Assembly: GCA_013336035.1 (NCBI GenBank)
Contig: JAAXUL010000169.1
Span: 1 to 11,400, forward strand
Direction of reading: 5' to 3'
Length of the DNA: 11,400 nucleotides
DNA from: Chloroflexales bacterium
GTDB taxonomy: Bacteria; Chloroflexota; Chloroflexia; Chloroflexales; Chloroflexaceae
Shown here: in pieces, positions 1 to 8,272 of the stretch
Layout: each line of letters starts with the position of its first letter
Position numbering within the stretch: position 1 is the first letter of the stretch
Notes under the pieces: generated by a model
What the model was told of the DNA's origin: nothing
Seen by the model: only the letters and a program-made list of their open reading frames with translations
Databases searched by the model: none
Program-made: the position numbers and the translations under genes

Positions 1-3000
1 CTCGCCGAGCAGGAAGAAGAGTTCTTCCACCGCCCCGGGCGGCAGATCGATGTGCAGCTGGAGCGCCGCACACGGGTCGATGCCCGGTTCCACCGTACCC
101 ATTAGGCCGATCCGATCGAGCGCCGCCGGATGGCTCAAGCTGCCCATCCGGCCAAGGAACTCGGCGCGGCTGGCCGTCAGGCCGTGGAGCGGCTTGCTGG
201 CCGCCATGAAGGCGACCCGCTCGCCAAACTCGACACTGTACGGGTTGCGGGCCAGCAGAGCCTGGCTGTCGGCGTCGAACTCCGGCACCGTGTACTGCTG
301 CTGCTCCGGCCGGTTGACGCCGAGCACCCACTCGGCGTAGCAGGTGACGGTGATGCGCCGGGTATGGCCCCAGCAATTCTCCAGCCGCAGCCGGGTCACT
401 TTGACCGGCGCGTCAGGGGCCGTGAAGAGCCGCACCTCTTGCTTGAGCCCGTGGCTGTGATGAGCGTAGACTGAGTAGCCGGCGCCGTGGCGAATGAGGT
501 AGGGCTCCGCATCGCGGGCCGGCAGGGGCGTCGGCGACCAGAACTGGCCGGTCTCCTCGTCGCGAATGTACAGTGCCTCCCCTGGCTGGTCGCCCACTGG
601 ATCGTTTCGCCAGGGGGTCAGGCGGTGCTCGCCGCTGTTTCCTGCCCAGGTGCAGCCCGACCCGGCCTCGGAGGTTAGGAAGCCAAAGTCGGGCGTGGCA
701 ATGACATTGACCCAGGGCGCGGGCGTGTCCTGCCCCGCTACGAGGTAGATGACGTACTCGCACCCATCGGAGCTGAAGCCGCCCAGGCCATTGTCGAAGC
801 ATAAGCCGGACGGGCGGTGCAGCGGCGGCGTTGGCTCGGGGTTGTCGCTGCCGGGCAAGATCGGCTGAAGGGCCGGCAGGTGAGGCGCTGGCCGGTAGAG
901 TCGCGCCAGCTGCGCGGCCAGAGCACCGCGCGCGCCATCTACGATCACGCGCGCAGCGCTTTCGAGCAAGGGTAGGTCGCCTTCGGCGATCTGCCCCACA
1001 TTCAGCACAAAGATCCCGCCACGCAGGTTGAGCCAGGCGCTTCCCCCGCTGCGGTCAATCAGCCGCATCAGCTGGCCCTGCAGCTCCTGGGCGTAGCAGC
1101 TTACCTGCTGGTTCACAAAGACCAGGTCGATCCGCTGCTGCTGATGGCGCCAGAGCGCGTGTGCCCGCAACAGCTCCTGCACAAGCCCCAGGGCCTCCTC
1201 GTCGCCGATCCGCGCCAGTAGGATGGGCTCGTCGCCTGAGATTGCATACGGCCAGAGCCGGGACTGCCCCGCCCGGTTAGCAGCCAGGGTTTCGGGGCTG
1301 GCGCGCAGCCCGGAGTGCGGATAAAGCAGGGCGGAGAGCAGCTGTTGCGCCTGCTCCAGCACCTGTGCGGTCACATTCAGCCGGCGCAGCTCCAGTTCCG
1401 CCCGCCGTGCGGCTTGCTCAAGGGCCCGGTCGATGATTGGCCACGCGCGGTAGCGCTCGATGAGCGCCTCGGCCTCGCGGCGTGAGCCGGCCGCTAGAGT
1501 GAGGAAGGCCAGGCGCACCGTCGTCCGCGGCGCGAGCTCAATCTCCTGGCCAAGCGCCATGATCGGATCGAGCGTAGCCCCGGCCGTGCAGGTGAACACC
1601 CCGCTACCAGCGACGAGCGCGGCCGGGGCGCGGCTCGTCCGGCCACGCCCCAGGAACTGGGCCCGGTCGCACTCGTACCCGTACAGTGGCGGCTGGCCCG
1701 GCTCAACAACCAGGCTGTGTGCGAGGAAGATTGGCTGCTCCGTGGCCGCGCGTGGGCGACGCCGGTACAGCAGTGTCTGCATCTCGCTCAGGTACTCGCT
1801 CTCGATAAACAGCTTGTTGAAAGCCGGGTGCCGCTGGTCAACGGCCTGTGACACCAGCACCACCTCGGCATAGCTGGAGAGCAGCAGGCGCCGCGGTCGG
1901 TCGCTGTCGTTGGTCAGGCTGATGCGCCGGATCTCGACGTCGTCATCCGGCGCGATGGCGAGCTCGGTGTGCGCGACAATCGCGTGATCATGGCGTCGGA
2001 ACGCGGCCAGGTGTGCGGAGAAGTGCACCTCGTGCTGGGTCGGTGCCGCCGCCACTGGCTGGTAGCAGGCCGACCAGAGCGCATCGTTCTCACGATCCTG
2101 GATGTAGATCCAGCTCCCCCAATCGTCGAGCGTCGTATCTGCGCGCCAGCGTGTAAGATCGATGCCCTGCCACTGGCTGTAGCCGCCGCCGGCGCTGGTG
2201 ATCGCCAGGCTGTAGCGACCATTGGAGAGCGCTAATACCTGGGGCAGCAGTGCATCCGGCCGAACGCGCCAGGGTGGGAAGCTGACCAGCGGCAGGGCCG
2301 GGTGGGTTACGCTGTCAGCTTCGACTGGCGGCGCCTCCAATGGCGTGAAGCGCGGCGGCTCCTCATAGAGCAGAAGCTCGACGCTCTGGATGCGCGGGTC
2401 GGCGTGGAAGCGCTCGACCATCGGCGCGCCATGGAGCAGATTGTCTAGTGAGAGCAGGATCATGGCCTGGTGGTGCACCATATATGACTGGACAAGGGCG
2501 TGGCGCTCCGCGCGGGGCATGCGCGTCGGGGTATAGTCTACCGCCTCGTAGAAACCGTAGCGGCCGAGCATGCCTAGCTCAACGAGCCGTGTGATATTCT
2601 GCAACACAGCGAGCGGGCGTAGCGGCAGAGCGAGCAGCGAGGCGTACGGCGCGACCACGAGGTCGGCGGCCAGCCCGCGCTTGAAGCCTAGCAGCGGTAC
2701 GCCGAAAGCCTGGTACTGGTAGTTCAGGTCGGCGTCGAAACGGTAGTAGCCTGATTCGGAGGCACCCCATGGGACGCCGTGCTCGCGACCGTAGGCGATC
2801 TGGCGATCGACGGCGGCAGTGCAGCTCTGGCCGAGGAGCGTGGCCGGATCGTGCCGCAGAAGTAGTAATGGCATCAAGTATTCAAACATGGTGCCGCTCC
2901 ACGAGAGCAGTACTCGTGTGTTGTCGAGTCCAGCAAATGGGCGGCCGAGATGGAGCCAGTGACGCTGCGGCACATCGCCTTTGGCGATGGCGACCAGGCT

Positions 3001-6000
3001 CGTGATGCGCGCTTCGGAGGCCAGCAGATCGTAGTAGTTTGCGTCCATCGTCGCCGTGTCGATGTTGTACCCAATATGAAAGACCTGACGCCGCTGGTCG
3101 AACAGAAAGCCAAAGTCCATGCCCCGGAATAACGTCTCTGCCCGCTCGCACAGCGCGTGATAGTCGCGTAGGGCCTGCGTCGCGACACCCCGGGAGCGCG
3201 TCAGGTCCCCCATCAGCTGGCCACACCACGCTCTTGCCTCCTCTAGCTGCTCTGCTGGGGCGGCGCCGTCGATGAGGTGCTCGCCGATCCGTGCGAGCTG
3301 CGCCAACGCGGCAGCGCACACTGCCGGGAGCTCTTCCAGACAGGCCTGTGCCGGGAGCGCGTCCACCAGCTCCTGCCATACGTCCACGATGGGTCCATCC
3401 GACGCCTGGGCGAGCAGGACTGGCGGCTGACTCAACGGCAGCAGCCAGGGCTGTAGCAGGTCGAGCTCGCGCCGCATGGCAGCGATGTGGTGATGCAGTC
3501 GCTGTGCCCATGTGCGCAATGCTTGAATGGTCGTCGCATCGAGCGCGGGCGCGCCGGCGTCGATTAGAGTTACTAGCAGCCGGTCGATCTCGGGGCTAAC
3601 GCCGTGGTGTAGCTCTGCGAGCGCGGCGGCCACTCCGGATAAGCCGTGCGCGGCCACCAGCACCCGGCGCCGCATCTCAGCCAGTTGAGCGTGCAGCGCG
3701 CCGCTTGGCGCCATGGGGTCGGAGGCCTGGATGTGGCTGACTGCCTCATCAAGCATCCCGAGCGTGTCGAGCAGCCCGTGCCAGCGCTCGGCGCGGTATA
3801 TTGGGCCGTGAATGATCGCCTCGCAGCCTTGGCGCAGTGCGAGCAGGCTCGCGGCAAGGTTACCGCTGTCCACCGTCGAGACATAGCGCGGCGACAGCGA
3901 TTGTAGTGTGCGGGTATCGCTCCAGTTCACAATATGGCCACGGTAGCGCTCCAGGCGCTCCATCCCGTCGAACGTGTCGCCCAGCCGCACGCTTAGCTCC
4001 AAAAGGTCCAGGTATCCCAGATCATACGCCGACAGCGTTGCGAGGAGGTGCAGCCCGATGTTGGTGGGCGAGGTGCGGTGCGCCACCAGCCCGCGTGGCG
4101 CCTCCTGGAAGTGGTCGGGCGGCAGCCAATTATCCTCCGGCCCGACAAACGTTTCGAAGTAGAGCCAGGTATGGCGGGCCAGTGAGCGCAGACGCTGCCG
4201 CTGAGCGTCGCTGATCGGGGGCTGGGCGGGCCGTGCCGGCTGGCTGATACGGAAGGCAATCAGCGGTGAGAGCGCCCAGGCCACTAGCAGGGGGGCGGCC
4301 ACCGGCAGCGCCGCCGGGCGGGCCAAGCCGATGGCGACGCCAGCGGCGGCGGCTAACGCCGGCGCTCCGGCCATCTGTCGCCAGAAGAGCAGTGCCGAAG
4401 CGCTGGCGCCAAATTGGCGCGCGATGAGCGCGGCCGGCGCCCAGCTCAGGAGCCCGCGGCGGGTGATCAACAGGCGCACCAGCGTGGAGCTGATCGCGAA
4501 CAGCAGGATCAGCCCCTCGTAGGGAAGAAAGGCCAGCACCAGCAGCCAGCGGAGCGCCACGGCCAGGCTCGGCGCGGCCCGGCTAGGGGAGTGGATGTGG
4601 CGCAACGCTTGCGCCAGCTCCCCAGCAGCTGCGGGCATGAAAGGCGCCGCCGACAGCAGCAGCCCAAGCAGGGTCCAAAGCAGCGCTCCGCCCGGCAGCC
4701 AGAGCCACCCGGCGATCAGCAGCAGCAGGAGTGCCGGCGTAAGCAGGCTGCGGCCCAGGTTGTCCAAAATCTTCCAGCGGTCGATCGCGGACAGGTTATT
4801 TGGCCGGGTGCCGTCGCCGGCCCGCACCCTCTGGCGCAGCAGCCAGGGGAGCAGTTGCCAGTCGCCGCGCACCCAGCGGTGCAGGCGGCTGGCATAGGCC
4901 AGGTAGGTTGGCGGATAGGACTCGAGCAGCACCGTATCCGTCAGCAGGCCAACCCGCCCGTGAATTCCCTCGAAGAGATCGTGGCTCAGCAGCGCGTTCT
5001 CGGGGACCCGCCCGTTCAGACTGCGCTCGAAGGCAGCCACATCATAGATCCCTTTGCCGACGTAGATCCCCGCGCCGAACAGATCCTGATAGACGTCGGA
5101 GACCGCCCGCGTGTACAGATCCAGCGTGCCGTCACCGGCGAAGATGCGGGTAAACAGCGAGCGGTTAGCACTAGTGGGCTTGACAGCGACGCGCGGCTGG
5201 AGCACCGAGTAGCCCGCAGACAGCGCACCGACCGATGGGGCGAACTCTGCGTGGTTCAGCGGGTGTGCCATCGTCGCAACCATGTGGCGGGCACTACCGT
5301 GTGGTAGAACGGTATCTGCATCTAGCGTGATGACATACCGGATGGTAGGCAGAGCTGCAAGGTCCCCAATCTGCAGCGTGTAGCCGGTTGTGCCCGCCCC
5401 ACCGAGCAAGACGTTTAGCTCCTGCAGCTTGCCGCGCTTGCGCTCCCAGCCCATCCAGCAGTCTTCGGCGGGATTCCACACGCGCTCGCGGTGGAAGAGG
5501 TAGAACGGGCCACCGGTCCTGGTTGGGTAGCGCGCATTGAGCGCCCGTATGCCATCGACGGCCTGCGCAAGCAGCTCGTCGTCGCCCGGCATCTGCGCAA
5601 GGGGGCCGTCGACGAAGTCAGTGAGCAGCGCCAAGGTGAGCTGTGGGTCAGCGTTGCTCAGCTGGTGTAGCTCGATCTGCCGGAGGAGGGCTGCCACCTC
5701 TTCAGCGTCGGTCAGCAGCGCTGGCATGACCACCATGGTGTGGTACCTGGACGGTATGCCGTCGTGGAAATCGAGCTTCGGCAGCACACGCGGCGGGACC
5801 GTGTGGGTAATGATCCAGTTGACCAATGTGGTGACGGCGGTGATCGCCGGCACTAGGGCGAGCAGACCCACGGTAACGAGCTGTGGGGCAGCGCCGCCGG
5901 TAGCGGCAGCCAATCCGAGCAAGGCGGCGACGAGCGCCCCGCTGAGGACAGCGATACTGCTCAAATAGGCGAAGCTCGCATGGCGAAAGACTCGGCGGCG

Positions 6001-6981
6001 CAGGCGTTCGGGCCAGGGCGGCTGGTAGCCGACGACAGCCTCAAGCTGCTCGCGGCCTACGTCCAGCAAGAAATAGCCGACGTGCTGTGCTCGGACCGGG
6101 GATTCTGGCCGCCCGTCTGCAGCGCACGCCGCCAGGCGCACGGCCTCCTGCGCAATGACGATCTCGTCGTGCTGGGTCGCCTGCGCGAGCTCCTCGATCA
6201 CTCGGCGGTAGCAGTCGCGCGTCTCGAAGTCCATCAGCGGGTAGATACCGGCCGGCTCGGCGCGTAACACCTGCTCGACGCTGCTCACCTCCTCAAAGAA
6301 CGCCTTCCAATCTTCCGCGGCCAGAAGACGTAGACCGCGGATACAGCTGGGGGCGGTGTCGTCAGGGAGTGGCTCCTCATGCAGCCCTGTCGCCTCCGTC
6401 GCCATATCATAGGGCCCACTCGCGTAGCCGCAGATGCGCGCGGTCACCTGGACCAGGCGCTCCAGCATGACGAATCGCAGCATCGTCGGCAGCGCCCACA
6501 GCTCGCCGATCGTCAGCGGCGCCACGTGCTGGTAGGCGACCACGAAGCGCCGTGCCCAATCCAGATCGACGTGCCCGGCGCCGGAGCGCACGATCTCTGC
6601 GGCCAGAGCGAACACTCGCGGATAGTCTGCAAGTGCGGAGCGCGCGAGCTTGGGCAGCTGCCGGTAGTAGCCATAGGGAAGATCTTCACGGATCAGTCGC
6701 AGCGCCTGCTCCACGACATAGAAGTTGTCGAGCAACCACTCTGCCGCGTAGGGGAGGGCAAGCTGCTGCGCCGCGGCGCTAAACTCCTGGTGGGCCGCGC
6801 GGAGCAGCGCCTCATGCTGCGGGAGGCGATCGAGGAGCACAGCCCGCGATGTGGGTCGCGGCGTGACTACGTGCTGTGTGGCTAGCGCACGCGCCTGCAG
6901 ACTGAGCGCGTCGAACTCCTCCGGTGCACCGGCTTGGTCTACCTGAACACCAGGCGTGGTATCAAAAACCCCTGCTGGCAT
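1..6981 (-). CDS. ndvB: Cyclic beta-1,2-glucan synthase (NdvB/Cgs type), C-terminus cut by window edge
   Basis: This inner-membrane enzyme polymerises glucose from UDP-glucose into beta-1,2-glucan and cyclises it; products usually act in the periplasm or envelope in osmoadaptation. I checked the frame codon by codon from ATG 6981 to position 1 over most of its length and found no stop (2327 codons). The family is usually about 2800 to 2900 residues, so roughly 500 are missing. The N-terminus carries the family signature AAEWLLDNFYVVEQALR. Paired membrane helices lie at about 331-388, followed by the linker PPRVLPKLDFHDGIP. The GT84 domain has DAD at 554-556, LSHDLFEG near 665-672 and RLHRW at 699-703. 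More hydrophobic segments lie at about 748-787, 808-838 and 875-912. The middle glycoamylase/GH189-like cyclisation domain covers about 930-1420, with HRTSPTNIGLHLLATLSAYD at 968, STVDSGNL at 1035-1042 and SWSGTMFE at 1360-1367. Two GH94-associated beta-sandwich regions follow, at about 1555-1860 and from about 2040 on, the latter with FDNGLGGFSSDG near 2062. The phosphorylase barrel lies outside the window. An AAGGA ribosome binding site sits 5 nt upstream; a nearer upstream ATG is out of frame. Confidence 0.96.
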   Translation of the reverse strand, partial: MPAGVFDTTPGVQVDQAGAPEEFDALSLQARALATQHVVTPRPTSRAVLLDRLPQHEALLRAAHQEFSAAAQQLALPYAAEWLLDNFYVVEQALRLIREDLPYGYYRQLPKLARSALADYPRVFALAAEIVRSGAGHVDLDWARRFVVAYQHVAPLTIGELWALPTMLRFVMLERLVQVTARICGYASGPYDMATEATGLHEEPLPDDTAPSCIRGLRLLAAEDWKAFFEEVSSVEQVLRAEPAGIYPLMDFETRDCYRRVIEELAQATQHDEIVIAQEAVRLAACAADGRPESPVRAQHVGYFLLDVGREQLEAVVGYQPPWPERLRRRVFRHASFAYLSSIAVLSGALVAALLGLAAATGGAAPQLVTVGLLALVPAITAVTTLVNWIITHTVPPRVLPKLDFHDGIPSRYHTMVVMPALLTDAEEVAALLRQIELHQLSNADPQLTLALLTDFVDGPLAQMPGDDELLAQAVDGIRALNARYPTRTGGPFYLFHRERVWNPAEDCWMGWERKRGKLQELNVLLGGAGTTGYTLQIGDLAALPTIRYVITLDADTVLPHGSARHMVATMAHPLNHAEFAPSVGALSAGYSVLQPRVAVKPTSANRSLFTRIFAGDGTLDLYTRAVSDVYQDLFGAGIYVGKGIYDVAAFERSLNGRVPENALLSHDLFEGIHGRVGLLTDTVLLESYPPTYLAYASRLHRWVRGDWQLLPWLLRQRVRAGDGTRPNNLSAIDRWKILDNLGRSLLTPALLLLLIAGWLWLPGGALLWTLLGLLLSAAPFMPAAAGELAQALRHIHSPSRAAPSLAVALRWLLVLAFLPYEGLILLFAISSTLVRLLITRRGLLSWAPAALIARQFGASASALLFWRQMAGAPALAAAAGVAIGLARPAALPVAAPLLVAWALSPLIAFRISQPARPAQPPISDAQRQRLRSLARHTWLYFETFVGPEDNWLPPDHFQEAPRGLVAHRTSPTNIGLHLLATLSAYDLGYLDLLELSVRLGDTFDGMERLERYRGHIVNWSDTRTLQSLSPRYVSTVDSGNLAASLLALRQGCEAIIHGPIYRAERWHGLLDTLGMLDEAVSHIQASDPMAPSGALHAQLAEMRRRVLVAAHGLSGVAAALAELHHGVSPEIDRLLVTLIDAGAPALDATTIQALRTWAQRLHHHIAAMRRELDLLQPWLLPLSQPPVLLAQASDGPIVDVWQELVDALPAQACLEELPAVCAAALAQLARIGEHLIDGAAPAEQLEEARAWCGQLMGDLTRSRGVATQALRDYHALCERAETLFRGMDFGFLFDQRRQVFHIGYNIDTATMDANYYDLLASEARITSLVAIAKGDVPQRHWLHLGRPFAGLDNTRVLLSWSGTMFEYLMPLLLLRHDPATLLGQSCTAAVDRQIAYGREHGVPWGASESGYYRFDADLNYQYQAFGVPLLGFKRGLAADLVVAPYASLLALPLRPLAVLQNITRLVELGMLGRYGFYEAVDYTPTRMPRAERHALVQSYMVHHQAMILLSLDNLLHGAPMVERFHADPRIQSVELLLYEEPPRFTPLEAPPVEADSVTHPALPLVSFPPWRVRPDALLPQVLALSNGRYSLAITSAGGGYSQWQGIDLTRWRADTTLDDWGSWIYIQDRENDALWSACYQPVAAAPTQHEVHFSAHLAAFRRHDHAIVAHTELAIAPDDDVEIRRISLTNDSDRPRRLLLSSYAEVVLVSQAVDQRHPAFNKLFIESEYLSEMQTLLYRRRPRAATEQPIFLAHSLVVEPGQPPLYGYECDRAQFLGRGRTSRAPAALVAGSGVFTCTAGATLDPIMALGQEIELAPRTTVRLAFLTLAAGSRREAEALIERYRAWPIIDRALEQAARRAELELRRLNVTAQVLEQAQQLLSALLYPHSGLRASPETLAANRAGQSRLWPYAISGDEPILLARIGDEEALGLVQELLRAHALWRHQQQRIDLVFVNQQVSCYAQELQGQLMRLIDRSGGSAWLNLRGGIFVLNVGQIAEGDLPLLESAARVIVDGARGALAAQLARLYRPAPHLPALQPILPGSDNPEPTPPLHRPSGLCFDNGLGGFSSDGCEYVIYLVAGQDTPAPWVNVIATPDFGFLTSEAGSGCTWAGNSGEHRLTPWRNDPVGDQPGEALYIRDEETGQFWSPTPLPARDAEPYLIRHGAGYSVYAHHSHGLKQEVRLFTAPDAPVKVTRLRLENCWGHTRRITVTCYAEWVLGVNRPEQQQYTVPEFDADSQALLARNPYSVEFGERVAFMAASKPLHGLTASRAEFLGRMGSLSHPAALDRIGLMGTVEPGIDPCAALQLHIDLPPGAVEELFFLLGE

Positions 6982-7079
6982 AGTGTTCCTTGATTGGCCA
7001 GGTACATAGCGATCACGGCGGCGAAGCTTGCGACTAAGGTGCTAGGGGTCACGACGCCCTGTGTGACGCCAGGGGAGGC
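6982..7079 (-). other. 98-nt spacer between usp and ndvB
   Basis: This short non-coding gap separates the stop of the universal stress gene from the ATG of the glucan synthase. It holds the AAGGA ribosome binding site (6987-6991) and an imperfect inverted repeat (gtcac 7049-7053 with gtgac 7063-7067) that has no T-run after it. I see no convincing intrinsic terminator and no clear -35/-10 pair, so read-through from usp into ndvB is possible but not shown. Confidence 0.5.
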
Positions 7080-8036
7080 TTAGTGCCCGCCATGCTCGCG
7101 AGCGGCTAGCTCAGCGGGTGAGGCTGGCTGCTCCCTAACCGAGCGGTCCTGTACAATCAACAGCGGGAAACTGGCATGTGCTATAAACGAGGCTGCTACG
7201 CTGCCGTATGGCCAGGTGGCCTCGCCGGAGTAGCCGTGCGCGGTCAACAACACGAGATCAGCGTGCTCCTGCTCCAGCAGCTGGTACAACGCGACCACAA
7301 CGTTATCGCTCACCAGGAGCCGGGTCTGGGTCGGGAACGCGAGCTGGGACTGGAGTCGCTCCAGATAGTTGGCGGCGGCCTGCCGATTACGTTCGACAAC
7401 CTGTTGCATCAAATCGTGCTCTGCATCACTCAATGGCACGTGGCGCGGCATCTCCGGGGAGCGAACCACATGTACCAGCAGTAGCTGCGACCCGCGCGCT
7501 TGCGCAATATGCAATGCCAGGGGCAGGACGCACTCAGCCCGCTGTGATCCATCCAGCGGTATCACTAGGCGCTGGTAGCGCGCTTCGGCAATTCTAGATC
7601 CTTGAGCCTGGTAGGCCGGGACAATCATCATCGTGGTGTGGGCGCGGACAACGAGCTTTTGCACCACACCCCCGATATTCCAGTCACTGAGGCCACTCTG
7701 GCCATGGCTGCTGAGTATTGTAAGGTTCACGCTGTGTTGACGGGCAAATTCCATAATGCATTGAGCTGCCTGGCCTTCCAGCAGCACCGCTTCGACGGCA
7801 AGGCCGGCCTCCTGAAGCTGGCTACGTACCAGATCTAGATAGGTCTGCACTTCGGCCTTCCACATGTGCCACTCAAAAGGGTCAATGGCTTGCGCCAAGC
7901 TCTTGTCACGCGGTGGCTCCAGCACGCGGAGAAGCATCACATGCGCATTAAACATCCCGGCCAGTGGGATGACATGTGGCAGGACACACTCAGCAAGCGA
8001 TGACCCATCAAGGGGGACAAGAATTCGCTCAAACAT
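7080..8036 (-). CDS. Tandem-domain universal stress protein (UspA family)
   Basis: A 318-residue cytoplasmic protein made of two Usp domains in tandem. Domain 1 begins MFERILVPLDGSSLAECVLP (1-20). Its nucleotide loop reads SSHG (109-112), nine residues, then GG (122-123), where the usual motif is G-x2-G-x9-G-(S/T). Domain 2 begins at about 155 with YQRLVIPLDGSQRAECVLP and has TAHG (265-268), nine residues, then GS (278-279), close to the ATP-binding consensus. Usp proteins are stress-induced regulators or chaperone-like factors, often ATP-binding; the precise role here is unknown. I chose the ATG at 8036 because it begins at the conserved first strand and has AAAGGGG 7 nt upstream. A frame open to 8240 would add 68 low-complexity, non-homologous residues. 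The charged tail after about residue 297 is not part of the fold. The gene lies 98 nt upstream of ndvB on the same strand, so co-expression is plausible. Confidence 0.93.
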   Translation of the reverse strand: MFERILVPLDGSSLAECVLPHVIPLAGMFNAHVMLLRVLEPPRDKSLAQAIDPFEWHMWKAEVQTYLDLVRSQLQEAGLAVEAVLLEGQAAQCIMEFARQHSVNLTILSSHGQSGLSDWNIGGVVQKLVVRAHTTMMIVPAYQAQGSRIAEARYQRLVIPLDGSQRAECVLPLALHIAQARGSQLLLVHVVRSPEMPRHVPLSDAEHDLMQQVVERNRQAAANYLERLQSQLAFPTQTRLLVSDNVVVALYQLLEQEHADLVLLTAHGYSGEATWPYGSVAASFIAHASFPLLIVQDRSVREQPASPAELAAREHGGH

Positions 8037-8043
8037 GACTGTG

Positions 8044-8050
8044 CCCCTTT
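8044..8050 (-). promoter_or_regulatory. Ribosome binding site deciding the usp start
   Basis: AAAGGGG on the minus strand lies 7 nt before ATG 8036, with a further GGGAGG just upstream. Together with the conserved MFERILVPLDGS beginning, it supports the internal ATG over the longer open frame. Confidence 0.6.
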
Positions 8051-8160
8051 CCCTCCCGCTAGCAGGTTCGCAGGGCCTCTCAGGAGCGCAACCTCCATCG
8101 ACCTCACTGCTCGGATGCCGTTCCAGTGTTGAGCGCTCAGCGAAACCGGGGGTGGCGTTG

Positions 8161-8174
8161 GTGTCAATTGATAC
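8161..8174. promoter_or_regulatory. 14-bp near-palindrome upstream of usp, possible operator
   Basis: The sequence gtgtcaattgatac is self-complementary except for one symmetric base pair. It lies about 125 nt upstream of the usp start and contains TTGACA on the minus strand. Palindromes of this size are typical of dimeric repressor sites, but a single 14-bp site can arise by chance. Confidence 0.25.
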
Positions 8175-8232
8175 GCTCCTGGGCGCCCGAGGCGCTCCCG
8201 AAGCGAGCAGAAAAAGGTCAAGTGCGCCCTGA

Positions 8233-8272
8233 TTGCACAACCGTTACGCTAGTTGCACAAAACTTACGCTAG
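8233..8272. repeat. Two tandem 20-bp direct repeats
   Basis: Two adjacent 20-bp copies (8233-8252 and 8253-8272) share ttgcacaa and ttacgctag and differ only in the three central bases, ccg against aac. There is no spacer between the copies. The second copy contains the TAG stop codon of the last FDBR-like gene (8269-8271). They could be a pair of binding sites at 20-bp phasing, nearly two helical turns, or a local duplication. I see no third copy on either side. Confidence 0.85.

Larger units (their letters stand above)
8037..8268 (-). other. Spacer between FDBR-like operon and usp, probable usp regulatory region
   Basis: This is 232 nt without a supported gene. It holds the tandem 20-bp repeat at its right end (8233-8272), a near-palindrome GTATCAATTGACAC (minus strand, 8161-8174) and a 10-bp perfect palindrome TGAGCGCTCA (8130-8139). 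TTGACA within the near-palindrome could be a -35 box, but I see no good -10 hexamer at 16 to 18 nt. The promoter assignment is therefore only a suggestion. Confidence 0.4.

Noticed and set aside
4651..4732. Runs of cag triplets that look like a short tandem repeat
   Set aside because: They encode leucine runs of a membrane helix in the glucan synthase and need no separate explanation.
4414..5307. Long plus-strand open frame (297 codons) rich in Gln, Arg and Pro
   Set aside because: It lies entirely antisense to the glucan synthase and has the low-complexity composition typical of a GC-rich shadow frame. There is no recognisable domain.
7049..7067. Inverted repeat gtcac/gtgac downstream of usp
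   Set aside because: A 5-bp stem with a mismatch and no T-tract is not a convincing terminator.
8037..8240. N-terminal extension of usp to an ATG at 8240
   Set aside because: The 68 added residues lack homology and precede the universal first strand of the Usp fold. A good SD is present just before ATG 8036.
8205..8252. Possible intrinsic terminator after the FDBR-like genes (T-run at 8215-8211 on the minus strand)
   Set aside because: Only a 4-bp GTGC/GCAC stem precedes the T-run, and it is not adjacent to it. This is too weak to call.
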